Assembly: GCF_037975245.1 (NCBI RefSeq) | Contig: NC_092568.1 | Span: 2,046,001 to 2,110,000 of the forward strand | Reading direction: 5' to 3' | Source: Apostichopus japonicus | Lineage: Eukaryota; Echinodermata; Holothuroidea; Aspidochirotida; Stichopodidae | Length of the DNA: 64,000 nt | In this document: in pieces, positions 24,601-35,625 of the stretch | How the letters are laid out: the number at the start of each line of letters is the position of its first letter | Numbering within the stretch: the stretch's first letter is position 1 | The notes under the pieces: model-generated | Seen by the model: only the letters and a program-made list of their open reading frames with translations | The model's database searches: none | What the model was told of the DNA's origin: nothing | Made by a program: the position numbers and the translations under genes

Positions 24601-27600
24601 TTACCTTATCACTTGCAGTCCACAAAGATTAAATCTTCTAAATTCTGCTGTCCAAGGTGTTGTAATGTTTCTAGTTTTATTGGTGAGGGCGCACTATTTT
24701 TTGGCTATCTAGTACTTTATTAACTCTCACGTTTATCTCTTTTGTTGCTTGATTTTATGTAAAAGTCTATTTGTAACATATTTGAAAGTGGTTTATAAGG
24801 CACTGAGTACTGAATAAGGATATATATTTTGGCTTTTCAGAACTGACCTTGCAGCATATGCTGTTATTGAAAATGGAGAGCGTGCTCGGATTGTGAAAAG
24901 CTTGGAAGAGTTTGAAGAGCAAATCAAGGATTTTGCTTCCTTTTACTTGGGCTGTAGCTTCAGTTTTGACAAAAAATTATTGTCAGCAGGCGTACCATTA
25001 AGAAACCTTGATGAGAATGGATTAGGCAATACCAGTATGTACACAGTAAGTATGATTGAAGTTAGCTAGCTGTTGCTGATGGGAACCAGTGGCGTAGCGA
25101 CAGCCCCCCCATGAAAGCTTGTTGCCCCCCCAGTCGCCCCCCACTGGGATTTTGGGTGTCGAAAAAAATTAAGAATGTGCGAAAAATATATCATTGGTCT
25201 GAATGGTTTCGAATCTCCATGATGACCACTCATGAACGACCCTTCGACCGCAGACCGGTAGTAGACTATAGTTGCTGAAAAACCGGACGTGACATAGCGC
25301 ATAGGCCGGGTATTCACTTCTGGGACGTACCCTGATGCTCTTAAAACCGCTAAAAAAACAAATTTTCAAGAAAGGAGACAATACTATCGCTGAGAATCAG
25401 TCTATCACCCTAATAATGTTTCAGACGCAATCTTTGATCATGTCAGTTTGACATATAGTTCGGTCATTCAGTATGTTACTTGGCTGAAAGCCCAGTCAAT
25501 CTTTCCTTTTTTTCCATGCGCAATTTGCAGATTTGTCGAAAAATGTCAATGCCAGTGTCAAACTCACAAGGTTGTGGTATGATTTTTAGGATGGCATGTC
25601 GAGAAACTCACATGCAGTCGCGGCGGATAGCTTCCTTTGCCTATAGTATGTCCGGGGACATTTTGGGGCATCGTTCCTAAAGGCCTATATCTGAGGCCCT
25701 GGGGTCATTCCTTGACCAACTTGGTGCAATATAATGTGCCCATTTCGAAGTAAATGTATTCACAGGTTGTTAGTTGACATGGGTTTGAACAAATGAGGGG
25801 TATTCTATCCTGAAACATAGGGCAAAATGGGGCTGGGGTTTCAATTCTCCGCATCATTTGTCAACTTTCACTGGGTTTTAATGTTGATGTCAATTGGAAT
25901 CACTAATAACAGAAATAATCCACCAAAAGTTAAGGCTGCATGAACTTCATTGCAGATTTCCTGAGTGATGAATTTGTAATTTTCTCCCGAAATCACGCAA
26001 CTAGATGGCTGCTATCCAGCCTGGCAAGTGCCATCTCCAGCGATCTGGCAGATATTGAAATCTGTAATTTTCTTGGTATGCTGCGCGCCAAACGATGATG
26101 GCGCTCCGCTTATATAGTACTTGCGGCCGGAATACTCGAATTGATTAAGTCCTCCCCCCCCCCACGTTTCAAATCGGATTGACGCCCTTGCTTACAAGGC
26201 TTGGGAAGTGTCATTTCCGACGATCTAGGAGGCCTTTCTAGCTAAAAATGTTGGTACCCTGCGCGCCAACCCATGGTGGTGCTCCGCTTAGATAGTAACA
26301 AGACGCCCTCCCAGGAAATGGTCAAGCGCCCCCCACTGAAAAATCCTGGCTACGACACTGATGGGAACACAATGAGGAGCTTGAAGTTAGCAGTTAAGAA
26401 ACCTGGATTATTATGGACTAGGCAATACCAGTACATTATGTACACAGTGAGCATGATTGAAGTTAGCTAGCTGTTGCTGGTATGAACACAATAAGTCGCT
26501 TGAAGTTAGCAATTAGTAAACCTGGATGAGAATGGAGTAGACAATACCATGTACAGTATGTACACAGTGAGCATGATGGAAGTTAGCTAGCTGTTGCTGG
26601 TATGAACACAATAAGTAGCTTGAAGTTAGCAATTAGTAAAGCTGGATGAGAATGGAGTAGACAATACCAGTATGTACACAGTGAGCATGATGGAAGTTAG
26701 CTAGCTGTTGCTGGTATGAACACAATAAGTAGCTTGAAGTTAGCTGATGTTGATATCTTCACTGTGAGTAGCTTGAAGTTAGCTGATGCTTATATGCTCA
26801 CCCATGAGTAAATTGAAGTTAACTGATGATTTATCTCTCATATGTTTGTGCTTTAAACTCGTTGTGATTGAGCAAGAAATATCTCAACTGACGTGGCCAT
26901 AATTGGCTCCAAAGGACTGACCGACTACAATATCTCATTGCCTCCGTATTAGGTTCAATGAGATAATAAGCATACAAAAGAAGATCCTTTAGGAATACCA
27001 CAGGTTACGTAGTTATTAACACTCAAGTTCCGAACACCCAAGAGTATCATACATTCGTATCTCATTTCTTTGATAGACAAACATCTGGTGCAAGCCTGTT
27101 GGAAAGTTTAATTGTCGTCAGGTGGTATCAATGAGGGCTATTCCTGCTGAATTGGTGCAGACAGCTTATGCAGTCACCCATGTTATGAAAAGTGTACATG
27201 GTGCTCCTATACACATTGGAAATCCAGGTATTAAAAATAAAGGTGGTGTTAACTATTATCTAATTTCTGAAATCAAGAGTCTTCTATTGTTGATCTCTTC
27301 AAAGCAATGGTACATCGTATAAAGAAGTTGATGTAAAATGCTTTTATAATTAAGTAAAATAATGCATTTAAACTGATGGTGTGGAAAAATTCATGGAAGA
27401 TTGGCACTTAATATGCTGAGCAAATATTTGCTAAGTTTAATACAGTTTTACACGCTTGAAATTGCTTCATTTATTCAATCCAATATGAATGTAACAAAAT
27501 ATTTAAAAAAGAAGAAGTTTAAAGCAACAAAAAGTGGAAAAACTTAACTTTGAGTAGCAATGTGAAAGGTTACAATTTCTCCATTTCTTCATTTATCAAC

Positions 27601-30600
27601 CAAAATTCTTCAGGAAAAAGGCTTGAAATGTATAATGCTACTTCACGATATTACTGAGGGACTAAGGCACCAAAATATATTTCTTTATTTATAGTTTGGA
27701 ATTGTAGTTTAAGTAATACCCATTTTTGTCCTTTGGATGTGGTAGTGGGGCAGTCATTGGAGTATAACTATTTAGTGATGGGAGGAAGGAAAGGAAGGGG
27801 TAAGGGATGGAGAAGGGTAGTCATATACTCACCAAGAACCCCTAATGACATGAGGTAATACTAAAGAGTCAGGTGTTTAGAAGGGTGATGGCCCATCAAA
27901 TTTTATGCAACATAACCTGCAAACCTGTGTACGTTAAGTACATACCAACTATACTATCTTCAACTTCTAACAATAAATGTACAGAAATGTACAAAAACAT
28001 GATATTTTGGCTGTCAAGTATTTTTCTGTTCCTTCTCCCACCCACCAATCTTCATACAGAGTAACGTGTTGGTTCCCTATGCATATATATATCTGGCTAA
28101 CTCTGGCCGGATATATCATATTCTTATTGTATTCAAGGTATAGGCATTAAGATATTTAACCCCCAAAAATCGTCCTTGAATTCCATCTAAAATCTAATAA
28201 ACAGAGTGCTCACATGATTGTTATAACATTTTGTCTTCTTTTAGCTGTTATTGGTATTGCTGACATTGGCAAAGTTGACTATGGTGTTCCAACAAACTTT
28301 GAATCTAATGACGTCGCTGTCTTTTGGTGCTGTGGGGCCACAGGAGTAGAGGCAGTCAAATCAATCAGTAAGTCAATACTTTAAACGGAAAGAAAGAAGT
28401 GATTTCCAATTGTTTAAATATATGCAAATATTGCATGGACTTTAACTTCCAAATTCATCACTGTGTATGTGATATAACCAAGTTGGCAGTAGTGAGCATT
28501 ATCAATCAAGGGGTGCCAGAACTACCAGGAATGTGAGGGTGAGGGGGGGAGGGGTTATCCCTCAGGCTTCCAATTACCATTGCACTTTAGCATCTCTGAA
28601 ATAATTTTTTCACCTTTGAAATATTAATAGAGGTACAGGTTTATTGGCATTATTACCTCTTACTACCTAATGCATGTGAGCTTCTATTTTAGACATGCCC
28701 TTACCTTACCATTTAGAGCTCCTTTTTCGATCTCATGAATCATTATAATTGTCTGTGCCACAATGTATCACACCATTCAGACTGCCTTGGTGCCATCAAG
28801 CAGTTAAGAATTTACCTAACTTCCACAGAAGCAATCCCCTCAACTTTTTCTCAGGAATGTAGTTTCAACAAGGCTGAGATCAAGTCACATTACATGATGT
28901 CAAAAATAATTTTACTGTTTAACCAGAAAAATGTTTCTCTGATTCAGTACTGGGTTTTAGTAGATGTCAGATCACCTCCAGTGACATAATTTCTTGTTGC
29001 AAAGTCAAAAGATTGATTGAGTTTGCTTGACAGACTGCTATTTAATACAGATAGTAATTAATACATTCACTGCTAAACTTGATTTTGTTTAACAAAAAGG
29101 TTTGTCACTCGAGGAGTAGCAAGAAAATCCAGACAGTGCTTTTAGCACAGTGCTGGATACCTTAAGTATGTAAGCATTTGAAATCTTCCTGGAAACATGT
29201 ATTTTTTCTCGTGTTCTTGTATTCAACAAGGATGTGTCTTAATTCATGTTTGGTGTCTCCCTTGTGCATGTAAAATATTCTGATTTATTTGTATCGTTTT
29301 TACACAGTGTTAATTTTGTTTGCCCTATACAGATGCTCCTCGTGCCTTCACACATAGTCCTGGCTCCATGTTTATATCTGACTGCCTGTCCAACAACGAT
29401 GAAGAAGAAGAGAATGGCCAACCTACTGCCAACGATCAACCAAAGGTTATCTGGTTGTCAGAGAATCCCCCGTTGGCTAGCGCTGCATCGCTTGCTGCTG
29501 AAGAACTGTTGACTAAACTGGAAGTCTTGGCTAGTGATGATCCAGGTGAGTTAATATTTAAATTTCTGAGAAGGTTGTTGATGCAAACATTATTCACATC
29601 TTCAGGCTTCTCTTGTTCACTTTTCAGCCTAATGACGTAGGTGTTGAACCATATGATATGTTCTTATGCAGGCTACTATATGGGAAGTAAAGGAAGGGGC
29701 AGATAAGCTTCACTTTACATATTTTAATATGACAATTATATAAAACACATACCCCTCCCTCCCCCCTGCCTATTCCCCCTGCATGAAGGCTCATTGTAGC
29801 TGTGAACTATGAATAATAAATCAATTTTGAAGAAAAAAGGTTTTATGCAAATTAGAAGTTACAATCCTCAGTTGAACTGTCACTACCATTCTCTAACATC
29901 CACTTCTCTCTTCACAGGAAAGCGTAACATTGCGAAACTCTTTGAACCCGGAGAACTGATGAAGTCTGCGCTCTGTCTCTCTCACTCTCGCAGTGTTGCC
30001 ATAGTGACAGGATACCCGGCATTTTATAACGAGGCAATCCCTTTCGAGACCGATGGACCTCCGGGTGCATTGGCTTTGGGTGTTGTTTTACAGAGTCTTG
30101 GCATTCATGTGACTCTGATTCTTGATCCAATGGCCGGATTTGACAAAGCTATGGAATCAATTTTAGAAAAGTTGATATCAGAAGGTAAAGGGGAAGGGAG
30201 ACATTTGATAGACATTTTCACCATCTTTTAACTTACGATTGTGATGATGATCACAAATGTTGTTTTGTTTGTTAGATATTAATGAAATTAGTGTAATTAA
30301 TTAATGTAAGTAATCATAATTAATGTAAAAGGTGACTGCTATAGTGTGACTGGCAGCTAGAAGGAAGCCATTTTAAGATTTGAAAATTTAAACGTAGTTT
30401 AAGGGAAAATGCGTAACTCACAGCTCTCTGGTAAACCTTGGATTGGGGTGATACAAACTATTGTTGGATTATAGTATGAACAGTAAATCGTTCTTACAAG
30501 TTTATACCAACCTCTGTGGTTCTGTTCTACTATGTGTAAATCATTACATTGAGTAAAATATACTCACAAATTTCTTCAATATAAGAACAGGTTACGTACC

Positions 30601-32522
30601 TTGAGTAATATATACACCACGTTCTTTGATATAAGCACGTTTCTTTCTTTATCAGTTGTTCACTTGTATCTTGTAAAATACAATTCACTAAATATCTGCA
30701 TACTGTAACTATGGAGTTTAATTCTCTCATATCTAATATCTTTTTTTTTTAAATTCCTTTGTATGTTGCTTTGAACTTTATCGGACCTTATCTTCTCGGT
30801 CATTCATTTCCACAAGGCGTTATCAAGAAACCATTCTCTCTGGAGGTGTACCCAAGACCAGGTCATTCCGCGTCCGATCTTAAATCTGCTCTGGACTTTC
30901 TGACGGAGGATGGAGACATCACCCGTCCTCGCTTTGATCATTTGGTGGCGATTGAACGGCCAGGGATGGCCGCGGACGGTCACTACTACACAATGGGGGC
31001 TAAGGATATCAGTCACCTTGTAACAAATACAGATATTCTCTTTGATGCAGCCAGGAATATTCCCACAACATTCACGACAGGTAAAATATAAAAGCAGTCC
31101 TGTGTCACAGATATCGGTCATGAAGAGGAATTTAAATTTAGTGCAATGTTTTAAAACTTAATTTGGAGAGCTTACATTGTTGAGCCAGGATTACGTAGTA
31201 GCCATTAGAAGAAAATGAAAAGAAGGAATAACATGGAACCTAGCAGTGGTGTATGTTACTTGGCCTTATTAGCAACATGTATGGAGCACAGGTGCAAACT
31301 AGTTCAATTTCTCTTCTAGTCATCAATTGTCTTTAAAACCCTTTGTATATAGAAAGTCAGGATTGACTTGAGTGTCTATACCTACAAATTGAATGATGAT
31401 CTAATTGTCTCTGCTACCTTCCTCATGCAGTCGTGAGCCGTAGGCTTATACAGAATATAATATGCAATACATTTCTGCAGATCCATCTGCAGAAATTTGC
31501 TTTTATCAAAGGGATTTGGATTTAATGAAATTATTTCACCTTGTACAAATATCAAACAAATATCATATCATAACTTCTGAATACAAAAGCCCCAAAAAAT
31601 TGTTCTTTTATCAACAGCTGTCGGTGATGGTGGCAATGAACTTGGAATGGGGAAATTTTATGAGAGAGTCAGAAGACATGTTATGAACGGAGAGATCATC
31701 GCCAGTAAGGTACCCGCGGACTTTGTCATCACCTGTGGTGTGTCCAACTGGGGCGGCTATGCTCTGTGCTTTGCGCTTTATGCCCTCCGGTCAGATGTCA
31801 TCCACGATCGACACAGAAGGAGAGGTTTGGGATTCCCTCTGACGAGAGAAGAGAAAGAGAAGATGAGGGAGTCACTGCCGTCTCAGAAACAGGTGAGTAT
31901 TTTATGGTAGTGTTTGTTATTGAAGACATAAAAAAACAAGTGGTTGTGTGCGATGGTGTTTTATAGTTTATTAACAGAGATGGTCCTGTTACAGCTTAGT
32001 AAGTAGTTATTATTCATCAGTCTCATATGAACACATTTGAAAGAAGATACTCATATTACCAAAAGTAAAAGGAAATTTGTATTGATCTTGTTATAAAGAA
32101 TATTACATTCTACTGTAAGTAATGTCTGTGGAGGAAAATTGGGTGACGATGAGTAAGACAAATTTAGATGGAGAGATGAAGGTGTGAAATTGTTGCAAGT
32201 ATAGTTTTCTTTTGGTGAACATAGTTTGGTCAATTTCAGTTCAGTTTAGTGAACAGGCCCAATATAAAATAGATCTCAAGTGATCTGGCTTTCTGGTTAT
32301 ATGTGGAATATGAATTTTTGTGTTATGGCTGTCTCATAATCTTTCTTGTGTCTTTACAATTTCTCGTCGCAACAGGAAGAAGCAGTCATGAGGGTTCTAC
32401 TGGATCATAAATTCTTAGATATGACAGGGAAGGTTTGCATGTCCGTGGATGGGTTGGACTTTTATGACATACACCTCCCAAAACTCAAGGACATGATGGA
32501 GTGCATGGCATTGTGTTACTGA
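21651..32522 (+). CDS. DGLUCY: D-glutamate cyclase, mitochondrial
   Basis: Enzyme of vertebrate mitochondria that converts D-glutamate to 5-oxo-D-proline. Ten coding exons: 21651-21780, 22307-22466, 24841-25045, 27077-27227, 28245-28367, 29333-29545, 29918-30184, 30817-31080, 31618-31892 and 32376-32522 (TGA). Total 1935 nt, 644 aa (human 616). Seen: an N-terminal DUF1445 hydrolyase-like part with FRKGTAGMCSG, FASFYLGCSFSFDKKLL, KSVHGAPIHIGNPAVIGI, VAVFWCCGATG and APRAFTHSPGSMFISD. After a linker the DUF4392 catalytic part follows, with SVAIVTGYPAFYNEAIPFET, DGPPGALALG, RPGMAADGHYYTMGAKDIS, AVGDGGNELGMGKF and VSNWGGYALCFALYAL. An in-frame TGA at 21630-21632 supports the start. No strong mitochondrial presequence is obvious in MAHLKTKQEPLDGIDLRKV, so targeting is uncertain. 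Intron 3 carries a hAT element and tandem copies of an exon end. Confidence 0.95.
22970..23375. repeat. Degenerate minisatellite rich in AGGTCA half-sites
   Basis: About three diverged copies of a roughly 120-150-bp unit in DGLUCY intron 2. Recurring phrases are GTGTAGAAGTACCACATT, CTATTG, GGTGGAGGTCAAAGGTCA and GGGGTCACCAGGGGTCAAAT. Copy one holds a perfect direct repeat AGGTCAAAGGTCA (23040-23052), the DR1 form bound by RXR/HNF4-type nuclear receptors; the later copies are mutated there. A weaker relative continues at about 24270-24460. Confidence 0.75.
25079..26368. mobile_element. hAT-type non-autonomous element in DGLUCY intron 3
   Basis: The element is 25087-26360 (1274 bp), starting CAGTGGCGTAGCGAC and ending GGCTACGACACTG. 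Both sides carry ATGGGAAC (25079-25086 and 26361-26368), an exact 8-bp target duplication. It has C-runs just inside the ends and two copies of a GCGCGCCAAnCCATGGTGG-like palindromic module near 26083 and 26257 that also occurs in the elements at 60.1 and 62.96 kb. It carries no transposase-like ORF. It landed 34 bp after the exon 3 donor, splitting the original exon end from its tandem copies. Confidence 0.85.
26361..26830 (+). repeat. Tandem copies of the DGLUCY exon 3 end plus splice donor
   Basis: Three units of about 114-120 bp followed by a decaying partial unit. Each includes a version of the last 14 or so codons of exon 3, the donor and the following intron bases. The real exon ends in codons for NLDENGLGNTSMYT then GTAAGT. 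The copies encode NLDYYGLGNTS-like, NLDENGVDNTMYSMYT and KLDENGVDNTSMYT, each followed by ACA and GTGAGC, then GAAGTTAGCTAGCTGTTGCTG. Copies two and three keep an open frame over the exon-like part. An AG (CAATTAG) directly precedes them. Confidence 0.85.
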
Positions 32523-32570
32523 AAAGTTAAACGGTCGATGAAAGCCAGTCGAAGAAAATATGCATAAAGA

Positions 32571-32576
32571 AATAAA
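32571..32576 (+). promoter_or_regulatory. DGLUCY polyadenylation signal
   Basis: AATAAA 49 bases after the DGLUCY stop codon, the first in the 3' flank. The T-rich stretch just after it (about 32592-32612) is a plausible downstream element. Confidence 0.6.
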
Positions 32577-33214
32577 AACTGCAAGGATATGAAGCTTTTT
32601 TCCTTCTTTTATTCCAAATTTTCAAATGATATATAGTGCACGCGTACAGAATATATATTACAAAAGGAAAAGGTTATCAAAATATAAACAACAGAAGTTT
32701 AGCAAAGTTCAAATCTTATAACAGTTTGTATTCATTTGCCCAAAATGTTTTATTAAAGTTTATACCTGTATCTGCTTTATTGTTACTTTTTTATGCATGT
32801 GTCGGGAAAAAGTTAATCTTTGGTTCTTTGATTTACAAAATTTTCTGTAAAAAAAAAGTGGATTTTTTTCCAAAATGGTATCTTGTGATTGATTGAAACC
32901 AGTTGGAATTCATATCTCTCCAGCATTCAATGTCAGTTACAAAAGAAAACTTTCAGTCTTTTCATCTGTACAATTCTAAACCTGCCAAACTAAAGTGTAA
33001 TTTATGTTAGTCTAAACTAGCTTCTATATATAAAGTTTGTAAAAGGTTAATTATTTAAAGAGGAAACTACACCTGTCCTGAGGTTTAGTCACTTGATTGT
33101 ATTACTAATGGGAAAGTTTTGTTTACGGTACTGTGATCGGAAACTTGCAGTTGTAAGTATTGTTGGATATGAAATATATATTGTTTTTTCCATTTTAATC
33201 ATTCTATTGCCAAG

Positions 33215-33720
33215 AATTTTATATATCAATAAAAGTATGATAAAAGGTAGTCAAATTATATCTGTAATATGAAGTTTGATTTTAAGATTTACTTCAAAGT
33301 ATATAAATGTTGAAATTAATTAATTAATATGCATTCTGGGTGGGTGGGAATTAATGTTTTATTATTTTTTTAAAAGAAAGCTTGTAAGCATGCTATGTCA
33401 GGAACTATACATTGGATTCCTGCCATGGTGTACTGCATTTATAGCTAATATTTTACATATCAATACAATTTATCAATTACATATCAATAAAATTTTACAT
33501 ACCAATAAAAAAGGACTATTAAAGGTAGTCAAAATATATCTGTAATATGAAGTTTGATTTTAAGATTTACTTCAGAGCATATAAATGTTGAAAGTAATAA
33601 ATTTATATGCATTCTGGGTGGGTGGGAATTTATGTTATTATTTTTTTTTACAAGAAAGGCTGTAAGCATGATATGTCAGGAACTATACATTGGATTCCTG
33701 ACATGGTGTACTGCATAATA
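33215..33720 (+). repeat. Tandem duplication of about 200-280 bp
   Basis: Copy one (about 33215-33432) and copy two (about 33490-33712) share long identical stretches: AAGGTAGTCAAA, CTGTAATATGAAGTTTGATT, GCATTCTGGGTGGGTGGGAA and AGGAACTATACATTGGATTC. The offset is about 278 bp. A third, worn copy may lie near 33890-33985 (GAAATTAATATGC and GGTGGATGGGA). Confidence 0.8.
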
Positions 33721-35424
33721 GCCATAGTGTCTTGATGCACCTTATTGTTTATAAAGGTAATTGACATGGATAGGTAATGAGTGGATGGGGCATAATGTAT
33801 CAAACGTTAAGCTACCATAATTAGACAATGACGTGTTTGTTTCGTTCCATATTTAGCACGTTCATATGGTTCACAATTGTGTAAGAGTCGATGGTATAAA
33901 AATATTGAAATTAATATGCTTGGTGGATGGGACTTGGTGTTATGTGTTAAAAGAAATCTTATAAACACAATATCTTTTGGTTCAAGACTGCGTGTATGTG
34001 GTGTGGTGATATGCATATAGCCCACGAGCCAGAGATTGCATGTTTGTTAACTCTTCTCATTTTGTGCTAGTGAGCGGACAGTGTGTAGAGAATCGGAATT
34101 CAAACACACACATTACAACGTGGAATCTAGACACTGAACATACAGGAGTTTAAATGGATTAATCCACTGAACTCCACTCACTTGTGACTTTAAGTTTTTC
34201 TACTGGTTCTATAATTCCAGAACAGGCCAGGTGTTTCTGCTACCACCAATAAAAGGTGATTTCTCAGACCACAACTCACAGGTCATGAACATCATTGGAA
34301 CAACTGATCACTGAGGAGGTTGCCACTTTACTCTGTGATAGATATATTAAAAATTTACCACAAAATTGGTTTTGAAAGGTTAATTTTTCAGTCGCTGAAA
34401 GTGTTTGCATAACAAAATTGCCTGTATATTCTCTGCATTCTTTTATTACAATCATATCCTCATTATAATTATTGTAGATTTTGAATTTTGTCTACTTGTG
34501 ATATAATTGATATATATAGATATATATAGTGATATATTTGTGAATGATAGATCTAGCAACAGACGAGTGATTGATGTCATCGTGGCATTTTATCTGGTAA
34601 GAGTTTTGTATTTCTTTGCCATGATCAGTTTTTCTCAAAAGTTTGTTTCGCTTCTCTTTAAAATATGTATTTCATGTATTCACCAAGGAAAATCATGTGC
34701 CTACTAAAATGTTGTGTGTAGTTTCAAATGGTCCAATCAGGTTTATGTGTCTATTACTTCATCTTCAATTGGCATCTTGGAAAGCATCAGAACCATTAAG
34801 CAATTAGGCTTCCTGGTTTATGAACAGAATTTATATCATTTGTTTGTTTTTTCTATCTTTAAAATATGGTGCACTAGTTTTCAATTTGTTATTAAGTGTA
34901 TTTCCTAAATTTATTGCAACATACCAAAGCATGACTTATATCATAAATTTTTTTAGTTGTCCTTACTCTTTGTTTTACTTCAGTGTCTTCGATCCTATAG
35001 CAAAGAGCAATAATTAAAGTGGCATTAAAATGTAGTAGTGAAATAATCTGCTTTTACCGTTATGATGAAAATTTGATTCTAAACAAAAACCCATCTATGT
35101 TATATGATGGCCAGTTCTGATATTTTAATTTCATCAATGTTTTCAACTGGAGGGGGGGGGGGTGACTTAACAGAACCTATGCATATTTATAGTTTGTCAA
35201 TAAAACTTATTTACATAAAATTGTACTAAATTTTCATTATTAAATTATTATTCTTTTATCTGTTATACTTGTATGTAATTATGATAGTCTTCCATAGGCA
35301 ATTTACTATTTGCATACATATGTGATTTGCATATTTCAATATAAATATATATTGGGCTTCCTTTATGATGAGCAATAACACCTAAATGTGCTGTTTTGAT
35401 GATCCATTCGGCAAAGTCCCGATT

Positions 35425-35625
35425 CAGGATAATAATCAATAATTGGGCAGTTATGTTTACAACGCTTAAGCGACTACGAAATGTGGGAGAAGCCCGCGAG
35501 GGCTTATGTATTACAGCTTTCATGTCAGGTTGCTTCTAATTCAAGATTTTACCTCAAATTTAGAATCTTTTCAGTTTTAGAGTAATTTCAGAGGTGCTCT
35601 TGGATGAAAAACCCACCGGATCTAT
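35425..35625 (-). mobile_element. SINE 3' fragment
   Basis: Same family as the better-preserved copy at 41640-41885, aligned by eye: CAGTTATGTTTACAACGCTT, GTGGGAGAAGCCC, GGGCTTATG, TTACCTCAAATTTAGAAT, AGTAATTTCAG and GGATGAAAAACCCACC. The (ATT)n-like tail lies at the left, so the element is on the minus strand. The tRNA-like head is missing. Confidence 0.6.

Noticed and set aside
25087-26360. Possible autonomous hAT transposon
   Set aside because: No open frame of transposase length or catalytic motif was seen; only short frames broken by stops.
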